From assembly GCA_005784505.1 (NCBI GenBank), contig VCAZ01000001.1, positions 11,530,597 through 11,594,596 on the forward strand: a stretch of DNA of 64,000 nt, read 5' to 3'. The notes below the pieces were generated by a model. It was given only the letters and a program-made list of their open reading frames with translations. It was not told where the DNA came from and did no database searches. The stretch is from Bagarius yarrelli (lineage: Eukaryota; Chordata; Actinopteri; Siluriformes; Sisoridae). How positions within the stretch are numbered: position 1 is the stretch's first letter; every line of letters begins with the position of its first letter. This document shows positions 52,301 through 63,125 of the stretch, one piece after another. The position numbers were made by a program, and so were the translations under genes.

Positions 52301-55300
52301 GGATTTGAGAACAAAATGCTGTATAAAACGTTATTGAGTTGAATTCCCTTAAGAGTTCTTTGGATAATTAAACATACAGCTTGAAAAAAAAATTTGTAGG
52401 CTTCTGAATAATTCCATTAAAGGCTGTCCTAAGGTAACAAGCTAAATAATACAGTACAGGATGCTATTTAAGTCTTTCCGGTAGTTAATTTTGACTCTAG
52501 CTATATATTGAAGTGAATGTGGAAACATCATGCTATGTTTTTGTTATAAACTGTAGATAATTTTTCAAAAGTTACCAGATACAATACTGAATAAAAGGAA
52601 CAAAACTAATACAATAAAAATACGAAGTGAAATACAGTTTAATAAGTATATCTTCTCTATATCAGTCTTTACATCAGCTGCATTATGGATGCCTGATATC
52701 GAATCCAGTTAATGCTAATATTAAATTCTGCTCTGTGCAGGGCTTCTTCAGGCGCACGATCCGCCTTAAGCTAGAGTACGACAAGTGTGAACGCCATTGC
52801 AAAATCCAAAAAAAGAACCGGAATAAGTGCCAATACTGTCGCTTTCAAAAGTGCCTTGCTGTGGGCATGTCCCACAACGGTGAGTGTTACACACACACAG
52901 AGTTCTTGTAGACAGTACAGACAGTCATTTTTTTTCTAGAACAGCACGATGTCTAAAGTATTGCAAAGCAGCTAACAGGTTTATAGTAATGTGCTATAAG
53001 CCATTACCGTTTTTATTCTAACAACCAATGCAACACTAGTACAAGGACATTTTTATTTTAATCTTAAAGTCATTTAACAAAAAAAAAATGCACACTATGG
53101 TGATGCGTTTTCTCAAAAAAAACATTTATATAAATTTACTGAAACTTTTCAAATTGAAAGATGTGAGTGAGTGAGTGAGTGAGTGAGTGAGTGAGTGTGT
53201 GAGTGGAAACATGGTGTGTGAGGACATGGTGTTATTTAAGAAACAGTCAGTTTTATGCAGGCAGTACAACATGCCATCCCTGGTTAATTTCTTAGTTCAG
53301 AATGACCTGTTATGTTATTTATTACTTTTTGTGGGTACTAATGTGGTGTTTTTTTTGCCGTAGTCAGGTATATGTTGATTTCTTTGTATTATAGTACCCT
53401 CCTAAAACTATAGTAGGGGTCCTCTAGAGTGGTGACATTATTTCCTGCACTGTGCAAATCTTAACAGGGAAATTCCTAGCAACAAGAGGAACAATGGGGA
53501 AGCTTCAAAGAATAAATTCCTTTGACCAAAACATCTGGTTTAATGTACAGAAACAACATAAACAAAACTTTTTCGCTCTTGGATCAGACACATCCAATAA
53601 ATATTGCTAATAATCCTAATAATATTCTAAAAATATCCTAATCCTAAAAGGAAAAAAACTGATTAGAGTTGTGTATTCAATTTAATGGTGCCACACCATT
53701 CACTCAAACCAGACTGACAATAAAGAGTTAAAATTAATCAGTCTTTGGCTGCAGTAACATTTGTATCATTATTTATTCTTGACAAATTACCAAGTGCAGA
53801 CCCAACTACGTCTAGTTTACATAAAATGCCTGTTTCTGGTAAAGTGTAGTAAACAACTTTATATTCAAGACTGATGCAACTTAAATTTGAGGTGTAACTC
53901 ACTTGCCAATTAGAAAATTACAAAATGTGGGTTAATAAGCTCAGAAATTATTGTATCAAGTTATACCACACTGTGTTGCTGTCACAGTTTGGCCTGTGAG
54001 CCAGATTTGTCTTGGTCCAATGATTTACGGCTGTAAAGTATCCTGTCTCCTAAAGTGGCATGGTCTATCATATGACCAGTTTGGACTACAGTCTTTAAGA
54101 TACATGCTTGAAGGTCATTATTTACAAAAGGTTATTCAGCATGAAGAAGGACACTACTGCTGTGTGCTGCAGCGAATATGGTGATGCAACACTGTAAACT
54201 GCTACACTGTAAATGAAAATTTCTCTGACCGATTGTGTGAACTCACTTGTGTGTACCATTTCCAAGCACAAAAGTATTTCAGAGTGTCTCCTCTTCAGAT
54301 CAGAGAGCAGTTTGCAGTAAAGCTTAATCTTTTTGAGAGGTAAAGATAATTTTCTTTATTATAGGGACATCATGATGTAAAGTTGCACTGCCACAATGTT
54401 TTAAAGCAATTCTAGAATTGCTACTCGTGACTATATCCATTTGTGAAAATGCTTAGGACTGTGAGGATGCTTTAAATGCTTTAAATATTGTGGTCCAGAG
54501 TCCTTGACCTAAAAAAAACCTTTTTGTTCACCGAGCGTCCTCTTTTTATGTACACTGACCCTCAACCCCCGCTTGTACAACCCTCTGGTGGTGCCACTTT
54601 AAAAATAGCAGCATGGGTGCACGGAGTCCAAGTGAAATCATGGAACAGTGTCAGTGCAGACTATGAGGGTTCAGAAAACATGCAGGGTTTAAACACCAGC
54701 TGGACAAGCAGTGATCTGATCTAGCTGATAGGTATCCTTGCTTTATACTAATTATAATGGCTAAATATTTTTTACAGATGAATAATTTATTTTGTTTATA
54801 TTAGGAATTTAAAATTATACAAGAAATTCCAGTTTATTGTTTGGCAAATATTTAGGTTGAACAGTTTGCACATAATTTTATAGTCAACATTTTCTAGTGT
54901 AGTGTTTTCTTGCTGTCAAAAAATAATAAGGGTGTGTACATATAGTGCATATATGTGAGAAAGCTGGTCACAGAATTAAAAAAAAGGTCTGCCCCTCAGC
55001 TTTACTACTATTTCTTAGTCCACTTGAAACAATGAGTTTCTCAATTTTTAACTCAAATAAACAAACTTATTTTGAACTAATGTAAAAAGCTACATTCAAT
55101 TACTTTATCTAGGCATTAGTGTCGGAGTGGCCGAGGAATCAGTCCTTATAGAGTCACTTTTTCAAATGTTATGACGCAAAACTACATCTGCATCTACTGC
55201 TGGTGCTTTTTTCAGCTACAAATTTCCAGTGCACTTGATGCTGTAGTTTATTCACTGTAATAGTTAAATAAATTAATGTATACTAATCACCATTTCGACA

Positions 55301-56651
55301 AAACTTTTCATTCAAACAATACCCTTTACTTGTCAAACCACTGCAAACGTTGACTACTGTAGTTCATTAGCTATAATAAAGCAAAACATATGTGTAAGGT
55401 TTTTTCTTTAGCAGGAAACTACTTGTTTTTGAACTTCTGTAAGTTATGCATGTTTTCTTTATGGAGGGCTTTGGCTGGTATGTGTAATAACAATGTCACA
55501 AAACTAATTTCTATGAGCACTAAATCAATAAATTGTGGAGTGACTGGATAACTCATGAGTTATTTCATTAAGTGGATGTGATTAGATCTTTAAAATTGTG
55601 TAATCTAAGTATTCACTAGATCTTATCTCAGTTAACTGTTACAATATATTGCACATTACTGTTACCACTGCATTAACAAGCTGAGTTCAAAATAAATAAG
55701 CAAGCAGATCTCCTATCTAGTTATAGTTACATATAAACCTGGGCTGATAGATGGAGACTGTCAGTAAAGTTCAATTCCAGATAAAATGATTTTGAAATGT
55801 CAGCTGGAATCAGCCAAATGCTGGGTCACCAAGAACTCATCAGGCGATAAGCTGCAATCATTTCATTTTTAGGTAGAAACTGGTTTGAAATTTTATTTAT
55901 GACTCTCTGGGGCTTGCTACCAAGGCAGCAGACAGACAGCTTTAAAATAGTGTCGATTTGCAACTAGTTCTTTGAGAAATCATTTACTGTCAGAACTGAT
56001 TCATATCTATAAAATGAATGTGTTTATTCTGGTTTATTGTGTATTAATCCTAATCCATAAAATAATATTCTTCCTAGACATACCTTATCTATAACTATAC
56101 TTCACTCATATATCCAAGTAGGGATTGTTGCATACAGTTTATTATAAAAACATTGATTCATTAACCCTTATGTACTAGGAAATAATATGGAAATAACTTT
56201 ACACGAATTAAAACTCTTTAACAGGGCAAGCATACTATGTGGGCAAATTTACTACTGCTTTGTTATTTTCAAGGATGAAAACATCCATTAAATTAGGCTT
56301 TTAGACTTAAGTAATTAGGAATATTTAGAATATAATTAGCGAACTACACACTGAACACTGAACATGATCCTAACCACAGTTATTGTGCTGTTTTACATGC
56401 AGCCATCCGTTTTGGACGGATGCCCCAGTCTGAGAAGCTGAAGCTAAAGGCAGAGATATTAACTGGTGAGAAGGAGGTTGAGAATCTTCAGCTCGCTGAC
56501 CAGAAAACTCTGGCCAAACAAATCTACGAGGCTTATCTGAAGAATTTCAGCATGAACAAATCCAAAGCACGGACTATCCTGACAGGCAAAACAAATACAC
56601 CAGTAAGATTAAGCTCTACACTCTCTTATCTATCTATCCATTATGTGTGTG

Positions 56652-56720
<69 letters not shown>

Positions 56721-57939
56721 CATATACCTAAAAAAAAAAATCTGGTTTCTTCTTCAAGTTGGGCTGTGCCAAGACTTACTCAATCAATAAGGACAAGCCC
56801 CAGGGTTGTACATTAGCAGTTTCAACAGGGAACAGTTTTGACATTAAAAAAAATGTACTTAAATCTTTGTCTTCTTAGCAATTTATTTTTTCTTTTCCAG
56901 CCCTTTGTAATTCATGATATGGACACTCTGCATCTGGCTGAGCAGACTCTGGTGGCAAAAATGGTTGGCACTGCAGGTGGACTGGCTGAAAAGGATGCAG
57001 AAGTGCGGATTTTCCACTGCTGCCAGTGCACGTCCGTGGAAACAGTCACAGAACTCACAGAGTTTGCAAAATCTGTTCCAGGTTTCTGCAACCTTGACCT
57101 CAATGACCAGGTTGGTCAGGCTTGATCTGTTTTAAAGCCAATGAAATGTCTTCCTTATGAATTAAGGGACCAATGCCATCACTTTTTCAGTAGTCAGTAT
57201 TAAAAAAGTACTACTATATTGGTTTGTTAGGTTATTTTACATATTTATATTACAGTTCTTTTCATAGCATTACTCTTCAAACTTTACTTTTTTCCTACTT
57301 TTTATGTTTTGTTTTCTTGTTTCTAGGTTACACTGTTAAAGTATGGCGTATATGAGGCACTTTTTGCCATGCTGGCCTCATGCATGAATAAAGATGGCTT
57401 GCTGGTTGCCTATGGTAGTGGATTCATTACAAGAGAATTTCTCAAGAGCCTGCGAAGACCCATTAGTGACATGATGGAGCCCAAGTTCCAGTTTGCAATG
57501 AAGTTTAATGCACTTGGGCTGGATGACAGCGACCTTGCCCTGTTTGTGGCAGCCATCATCTGCTGTGGAGGTAAGCAGCATAAGATGATAAACAGACTGC
57601 CTAATTTGTGCAGACATTGTGGTTTCCAGTCAGTTTAGTATGCTGCCACAAACTTTGACCTGGTCTCTTTAAATCTATCTTTCTTGCCTCTCAGATCGTC
57701 CAGGCCTGATGAATGTCCCATACATTGAGCAGATGCAGGAGAGCATTGTCCATGTTCTGCAGCTTCACCTACAGAATAATCACCCAGACAATACATTTCT
57801 ATTCCCGAAACTGCTGCAGAAACTTGCTGATCTACGTCAGCTAGTCACTGAACATGCCCAGTTAGTGCAAGAGATCAAGAAAACAGAGGAAACGTCATTA
57901 CACCCTTTGCTGCAGGAAATCTACAGAGATATGTACTGA
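49101..57939 (+). CDS. ppara: Peroxisome proliferator-activated receptor alpha (NR1C1), seven coding exons
   Basis: This gene encodes a ligand-activated nuclear receptor. By family knowledge it pairs with RXR on DR1 elements and switches on fatty-acid oxidation genes in the nucleus. Coding exons are 49101-49305, 51037-51194, 52741-52879, 56403-56602, 56901-57110, 57327-57570 and 57695-57939. All introns are GT-AG and all phases join cleanly to 1401 nt, or 466 aa (human is 468). Residues 1-99 are the A/B domain. Residues 100-166 are the DNA-binding domain, with P-box CEGCKG (117-122) and the PPAR-type short D-box CERHC (137-141). The ligand-binding domain covers about 200-466. The ligand-contacting tetrad is intact at S279, Y313, H439 and Y462, and the AF-2 helix LLQEIYRDMY ends the protein. 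The start has A at -3 and G at +4, with an in-frame TAG at 49086. The N-terminus MVDMESP and the A/B domain favour alpha over beta or gamma. I cannot tell which teleost paralogue (a or b) this is. Confidence 0.97.
49306..51036 (+). other. ppara: ppara intron between coding exons 1 and 2
   Basis: The intron is 1731 bp, with donor GTAGGA and acceptor GTAAATAG. It contains a MITE fragment at 49450-49735. No alternative coding exon was recognised. Confidence 0.85.
49450..49735. mobile_element. Tc1/mariner-type MITE, copy 2
   Basis: It contains TAGGTGTTCCAGTTGGG, GCTTTGTGCACAGGGGCATT, CTAATGCTACATCATAAGG and CTTTGTGGCAACAG. It is truncated and lies inside the ppara intron between coding exons 1 and 2. 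Confidence 0.5.
51037..51194 (+). CDS. ppara: ppara coding exon 2 (end of A/B domain, first zinc finger)
   Basis: This exon codes for residues 69-121. A Ser-rich linker leads into the first zinc finger, with Cys 100, 103, 117 and 120. The exon ends at CEGCK, the boundary used in other PPAR genes. The finger reads CADRASG where most PPARs have CGDKASG. The donor is AAG|GTGAGA. Confidence 0.94.
51195..52740 (+). other. ppara: ppara intron between coding exons 2 and 3
   Basis: The intron is 1546 bp and separates the two zinc fingers. Most is AT-rich. Positions 51560-51990 are less AT-rich and not obviously repetitive, and are noted separately as an unexplained block. Confidence 0.88.
52741..52879 (+). 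CDS. ppara: ppara coding exon 3 (second zinc finger)
   Basis: This exon codes for residues 122-167 plus one base. It carries GFFRRT, the second-finger Cys 137, 141 (three-residue D-box, a PPAR hallmark), 151 and 154, and the GMSHN end of the DNA-binding domain. The acceptor is CTCTGTGCAG and the donor is G|GTGAGT. Confidence 0.96.
52880..56402 (+). other. ppara: ppara intron between coding exons 3 and 4
   Basis: This 3523-bp intron is the longest inside the coding region. It contains a GAGT tetranucleotide array at 53163-53206. I recognise no other gene or mobile element. Confidence 0.88.
53163..53206. repeat. (GTGA)n microsatellite
   Basis: A tetranucleotide array of about 44 bases in the ppara intron between coding exons 3 and 4. 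Confidence 0.93.
56403..56602 (+). CDS. ppara: ppara coding exon 4 (hinge, start of ligand-binding domain)
   Basis: This exon codes for residues 168-234. IRFGRMPQSEK is the C-terminal extension that supports DNA contact and polarity on DR1 sites. The rest is the hinge and first helices, including AKQIYEAYLKNF. The donor is CCA|GTAAGA, and the next exon completes the conserved PFVIHDM motif. Confidence 0.95.
56657..56717. repeat. (AT)n microsatellite in a short ppara intron
   Basis: A 61-base AT array that fills a fifth of the 298-bp intron 56603-56900. Confidence 0.95.
56901..57110 (+). CDS. ppara: ppara coding exon 5 (ligand-binding domain, helices 2-4)
   Basis: This exon codes for residues 235-304. 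It includes helix 3, FHCCQCTSVETVTELTEFAK, with the ligand-contacting S279. It ends at LDLNDQ inside the nuclear-receptor signature. The donor GTTGGT is weaker than consensus at +3 to +5. Reading through it meets a stop at 57123. Confidence 0.94.
57111..57326 (+). other. ppara: Extra ppara intron inside the ligand-binding-domain exon
   Basis: The intron is 216 bp, with donor CAG|GTTGGT and acceptor GTTTCTAG|GTT. It is required because reading through gives VGQA and then a stop, while splicing restores the conserved LDLNDQ-VTLLKYG join. Confidence 0.93.
57327..57570 (+). CDS. ppara: ppara coding exon 6 (ligand-binding domain, helices 5-8)
   Basis: This exon codes for residues 305-385 plus one base, opening with VTLLKYGVYEALFAML. 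Y313 is the conserved ligand-contact tyrosine. Exons 5 and 6 together (454 nt) correspond to what I recall as a single exon of about 451 nt in mammals. The donor is GGAG|GTAAGC. Confidence 0.95.
57695..57939 (+). CDS. ppara: ppara coding exon 7 (ligand-binding domain, helices 9-12, stop)
   Basis: This exon codes for residues 386-466. It contains the dimer-interface helix region LLQKLADLRQLVTEHAQLV with H439, and the AF-2 helix with Y462. TGA is at 57937-57939. The acceptor is TTGCCTCTCAG. Confidence 0.96.
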
Positions 57940-59324
57940 GACTTGTGTGCTACTTAAATAATGAAGGCGTATAAAAAACAAGGAAACCTTTTCTAATGAC
58001 CGATGGCTTGTCTGACCAATCAGACGTTTATTTGTTCCTAAAGTAAATGAGGAAATGTTCTCAGGGGTTTCTGGGATATTTTACTGTTGAGGACACGGTG
58101 TAACCTTAATAGGGCTGCCAATAAACCGCTATGCACATCCAGAAACCAATTGCCAGCCAGAAGAGATGAAAATCAGGTTGCCATTTTTTGGACCGCTTTT
58201 TGGATAGTCCTAATTAATACTGCACTAACATTTTACTGTATTTTTACTTGCAAACTTGTGTATTATACTTTCTAAAAAATGTATTCTAATCATCTTGGGC
58301 TTTTGTCCAGAGACTTAAAACATACCCACAAATCAGAATTGTTAACACAGCAATATGTTTTTTAAACAGAAATAAGATTTATTATTTGATTAAGCCTTTG
58401 TTCTTCCATATAATGCAGAATTAGTGGTATTACATTGGTTGGAATAAGAACATCAGCGTAAAATCTACTAATATGTATAAAAAGATGCCGAGAATTTCAC
58501 CCCAATGTGTTTATTGAAAAATCCTGAAGAAACGTCTAAAATAGGAAGTATTTTTCCTTTGGGGTTGTAAACAATCAGACTGATCATAAAGTACCATGAA
58601 TTTGGGATCAGTTGGTGCCTCTGAATGTGTTTTTGAATGTAAAGGTAAATCTGGGGCCGATAGTGTGTTAAAAGTATTACCAGAATGTGTTTCATACTTA
58701 AATATATTTCCAAATAACACTCCTTTTTGTGAGCTAAACCTGTTATTTCATATGTTCCTACATTTTCCTAAAAAAATTGTAATTTGTAAACCAACTTATC
58801 TCCTAATAGATCAGTGATCACCCTCGGTCACCTTTTCTTAGCTGTCCAGTGCAGATGCAGGTACCCTTATTTTTTACATGCCCATGCATCTACACCTCAC
58901 CCAATTTCTATAAAATGCTTTGCAACACAACATTTGATACAGGAAAGCTAATTTGCACCACTTTGCAGATTTTAAACAGCTAAAGAAGGTCATTTGGGGG
59001 CATTGGCTGTTTCAATTTCTTATTGCAGGATCCTCCTTTCATTTAATCACAGCTTCTTTGAACTGGTTCTTTGGGCATTGTGAGATCCTTCTTGATGGAG
59101 AGGTCCTGATTTCATCTTCAGGTGGTCATTTGGGGAAAGTAGTTATTTTTTTAAAAATTACTCTAATAATAATTACTCTAAAAAAGTATAATTATTCTAA
59201 AATGCTAAAGTGCATATAGAAAAACATGTTTAGGTTGTTTGAAAATTGATTACAACAATTTTTGTTTATAATTGTTTGTTTAATTATTTAATAAATAATA
59301 CTGATGTCCAGTGATGAAACAGTA
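57940..59324 (+). other. ppara: ppara 3' UTR (extent unknown)
   Basis: Sequence after the ppara stop. Candidate AATAAA signals are at 58120-58125 and 59290-59295, with another at 60173-60178. I cannot tell which is used. No other gene is visible here. Confidence 0.5.
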
Positions 59325-59707
59325 CATGATCAAAAGTTTTTGGACATCTCCCATTACGCCTACACATACTGTTTAACATCGTACTGCATATTTTCCCCTA
59401 TAATTCTGTTATTATAAATTCAAGTTTCTATGAAGGTTTTAAGTAGATGTTAAAGCCTGGCTGTAAGGTTTTGTGAATAATTTGTTATGAGAGCATTAAT
59501 GGGAATTAGGCACTGATTTTAGGTGGAGAGGTTTAGTGAATCAGTGTTTAGTTCTTATGAAATGAAAACCATGTGTTCATTTCTCTTATGTTTGAGCCTC
59601 TTAGTTCCAATAAGCTGAAATTGTAATGCTACATTCTAAACCTGTGCTTCCAAGCTTTTTGGGTAAAAATGTGTTATAGCTGTCCAGAAACTTTTGGTAA
59701 TCTAATG
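59325..59707. mobile_element. Tc1/mariner-type MITE, copy 3
   Basis: It is flanked by TA on both sides (59323-59324 and 59708-59709). Ends CATGATCAAAAGTTTTTGGACA and the inverse of TGTCCAGAAACTTTTGG form terminal inverted repeats. The interior GCCTCTTAGTTCCAATAAGC matches the family. Confidence 0.6.
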
Positions 59708-59821
59708 TATGATAGAAAATTGATTTTAATTTTCATTTCAAAGTTCAAAGTGGATGCAGATTGATTACATATGTTTAGAGCAAAAAGTTTATTTATCTCA
59801 CCAAAATTTGGGGTACAAAGA

Positions 59822-60127
59822 GGGTAAAAAGTAACTAGGCAATATTGAATGGCTATAAAATTTGTAGTATCACTGGAGTTATGATGAAAACTTTCTCTTG
59901 TTAGACAAAAGTAAATGGCTCACTCACTGGACGACTCAGAGGTACGGATTCTGAAGGTTCTCAACAATATTTCTAATGACTTCCTTCAGAATCTTTGGCA
60001 TTTTGAGGAAACTGGTTGACAACACCTGTAATAAGACATAACATAATAATAACAGTTTGTTTTAATGAATTTATATTGGAAATGTGGACTTTATTACAAT
60101 TTTTTAATGCCTAGTTACTTTTCACCC
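59822..60127. mobile_element. 306-bp element with 20-bp terminal inverted repeats
   Basis: Left end 59822-59841 (GGGTAAAAAGTAACTAGGCA) and right end 60108-60127 match as inverted repeats at 19 of 20 positions. The interior is AT-rich and non-coding. I do not recognise the superfamily. It lies 114 bases after MITE copy 3. Confidence 0.65.
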
Positions 60128-60227
60128 AAACAAAAAATTTTATAATCATCAGTACAGTACAACTAGATATGCAATAAAATAGGACAAATGCTTAATTGTC
60201 TTTTTTTTTAATTAGGCATATTTTAAT

Positions 60228-60295
60228 TTTTATAGCATAATCTAGTGACCTAATGATTATTATTAATCATTAGGTCACTAGATTATGCTATAAAA
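60228..60295. repeat. Perfect 32-bp inverted repeat with 4-base loop
   Basis: Arms 60228-60259 and 60264-60295 are exact reverse complements around TTAT. The arms start TTTATAGCATAATC and include TAGTGACCTAATGATTA. It lies 2.3 kb after the ppara stop and would form a strong hairpin in either RNA strand. Confidence 0.9.
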
Positions 60296-61228
60296 TAGTA
60301 TAAAATATATTTAATATAAAAACAAAAGCTCACACTTGTGTAAGAATCGATTTAAAAATACCGAATAGACCAGACATATTTTTTTATATCTGCATCAGTT
60401 ACAAACACAATATGGCTAGATAACTTCAGCACTGTTACCATTTCCATAAAATATAAGCAGCAAAGTCAAAGCCAATGTTGTTGTGTTCATTTCTTATTTT
60501 TTTCTCCCAATTAGAATTTTGCTTTTAGCATGAAACTAGATTATGCATGCTTATACTTGGTGCTTCTAAATGTCAGCCTCCGTATTGTAAAAAATACTTT
60601 ACCTGTCAGATGTATTTTCATATATTTCAGGTGCCTCCACCTTCTGTCTAATGATACACATCAGGAGCAACTTTTCCTTTTCATGTATGTTATGTTTATA
60701 GTGTATAATTTACATGTCATTTGTCATACAGTTCTCAGATTGCATTTATGGTAAATAGTCACAGTTGCCATATTTTCTTTTTCAGGGACCTAAATGTACC
60801 TTTTACTTGTATACTATATGATTAATATTTTTAATTGCCGTTATACTAACATAAGTTATGTGAGCAGCATATCAGCAAATCAAGTTGATTTAGTAAAATA
60901 TTTTACAATAAAACACCAAAAAAACTGTTAATATATAAGAACTTAATTTGAAGTGCAATTGAAATTATTAGAAATGCCTGGTTAGCTCAGCTATAAATGT
61001 GCCACCAGAAATAGAAATGTTTATTTGATTTTGCTTATTTAGAGTTTTTCAGACAGAACGTTTTTTTTTGATGTTAATGAATTCTTAGCCCATTATACAG
61101 GTAGAACTTTCAAACTGGTTGCAAACTTGACTGATATGATGCTTTTAAATATCTGACACTTAACATCTTTCAAGCCAAAGAAGCTAAATCTAATACTGTT
61201 CATAGTGCTTTCTGCTTTTCTGTATTTA

Positions 61229-61669
61229 TAGTGCTGTGAAAAAGTATATCCTGATGATTTTTTTTGCATGTTTGTCACATTTCACAGATCATCAAACGGC
61301 ATTAGACAACAATAACCCAATTAAACACAAAATTCTGTTTTTAATTAGTGATTTTATTTATTTTGGGGACAAAATAGCCAAACCTACATGGCTCTGTGTA
61401 AAAACATAATTGCCCACCTTGTTAAATCATAAAGTAACTGTGGTGAATCACATTTTTTTTGAGAAAGTTAAGTTTAATTTTACTTGCTACACCCAGACGT
61501 GATTACTGTCAAACCTGTCAAATCAAGAGATCACTTAAATAGAACCTGTCTGACAAAGACCAGAAGATACCAAAAAGCAAGACATCATGCGGTGATCCAA
61601 AGAAATTCAACTAATTGACAAACATGAAATAAAAATCAGGAAGGGTGCAAATACTTTTCCATAGCACTG
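61229..61669. mobile_element. Tc1-like MITE of the AGTGCTGTGAAAAAGTAT type
   Basis: It is flanked by TA (61227-61228 and 61670-61671). Ends AGTGCTGTGAAAAAGTAT and, inverted, AGTGCTATGGAAAAGTAT match at 16 of 18. Interior blocks ATCATCAAACGGCATTAGAC and TAACCCAATTAAACACAAAA are known from a common fish Tc1-like family. No transposase frame remains. Confidence 0.7.
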
Positions 61670-61860
61670 TAGGTTCATTTATTGTGGTACTGTTGTTTGA
61701 ATGTTTGGCTGTATTAACTGTATGTATGTATGTATATTCATTCACAATTACTAACTCCCTCAACAGTATTAGCAACACCCTTTAAAATACTTCAGTTAAT
61801 TATAATACAGCACAGAATTGTCCTTAGGTGTTCGCTTAGAACTCATGGTTCTCTTAAAAG

Positions 61861-61898
61861 TCATGGTTTAAATACATTACTATGTATTTAAACCATGA
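61861..61898. repeat. Perfect 17-bp inverted repeat with 4-base loop
   Basis: Arms 61861-61877 (TCATGGTTTAAATACAT) and 61882-61898 are exact reverse complements around TACT. Confidence 0.9.
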
Positions 61899-62818
61899 AA
61901 TCAGACATCATTATTATGTGATGAGATCCTATAATAACTGTACTGGTAAACAAACACGCTGTTTTGTCAGACAAATGTGATTTTGTTATATTTACTGTAA
62001 AGATTCCAGTTCTGTTGGTAAAAAAATAATCCAATTTAAATGCCTTTGATAAACGCTTCGTTTCTGTTTATGCTGCCCCCAGTGACAAAAAATGGAAGAA
62101 TACTGACTTTGGTGTATAATTGAATACATAGAATAAAGCAAATATATTAGTGATTGAAACAATAATTGTAAATTCCACTTAAAATGGTTTTATTGGTAAT
62201 AGATTTTTAACAATACTATATCAGGGAAATTACAGAATTTACAATAGCACATTTCAGAATTAGCAACGCAATAATTCTATAGACAGCATGCACCTTCATG
62301 GAAAAGGGAAAACTGCAATTTTTCTTAACTTTTTTTTTTTTCCAACTTATTAAAACAGAAGTCGCACAATTTGTAAATATTAAAAAAGTTTGTTTGGGAA
62401 ATATATAGCTGCCATTGTTGCTGTCTTTTGTCAAGTAAAGTTTAAAGCCTGTTTAGAGAAACTTGCAGAAAAAAATTGCTAAAGCTAAAGCTACTTTTCT
62501 ATTAGCTAAATAGATAGATAGGGTGGAAAATTTAAACACACAATTACGTCTTTGTTGAGTTTGTTCACAATCACACCTCAGTGCTGAAATCTGGGCCACT
62601 ATACTGTACTATAGTATTCTATATTATAGTTATAAAATATACTTTATTAATCTCATATATTGTGTGTATATGACAAAACTAATTATACTCTTGTATTAGT
62701 CCTAGTCTGTCCAATGCAGATTGTGAATTTGGTGAAAAATGAATTAAGGCAATGTTTTTGGAAAAAGGGGAATCTTCATCTCAATAAATTTCTAAAAGGG
62801 TAGACCGAAAAATTTCAC

Positions 62819-63125
62819 TGTCATCTCGAAAGTTTAACCATATCTCTGCCGCGTCAATGTCGTCGTTGGTTGTCGCTCCAACGTATCTTGAATATGCTCA
62901 CGTGTTTTGTATTGCTAATTTAGTTTCTTAGTTTCTGTGTTTCTCCCTGACGTCTTGCAACCGTTCCTGTAGTTCACATGTCTGTCATGCCATCGTTTTC
63001 AGATTTATCTTTGTTCTGTTTAGTGTCACAGTGTTATTGGGGTTGCCTTTGTTTGTTCATTTGTTTTTGTTTTTTTAAATAAAAAAATCTTCTTTTGAAT
63101 CCGCCTCATCTCTGGTTACTTGACA
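62819..63125 (+). mobile_element. LTR-like sequence
   Basis: It begins TGTCATCTCG and ends TTACTTGACA (TG...CA). An AAATAAAAAAATC polyA-like signal lies about 45 bases before the end, followed by CCGCCTCATCTCTGG. No matching target duplication is visible. Confidence 0.4.

Noticed and set aside
53951..54184. 77-residue frame in the ppara intron
   Set aside because: No splice sites in agreement with ppara phase and no resemblance to the protein family.
60228..60295. Perfect hairpin as a microRNA gene
   Set aside because: A 4-base loop and total lack of bulges are unlike Drosha substrates, and the arm sequence matches no microRNA I know.
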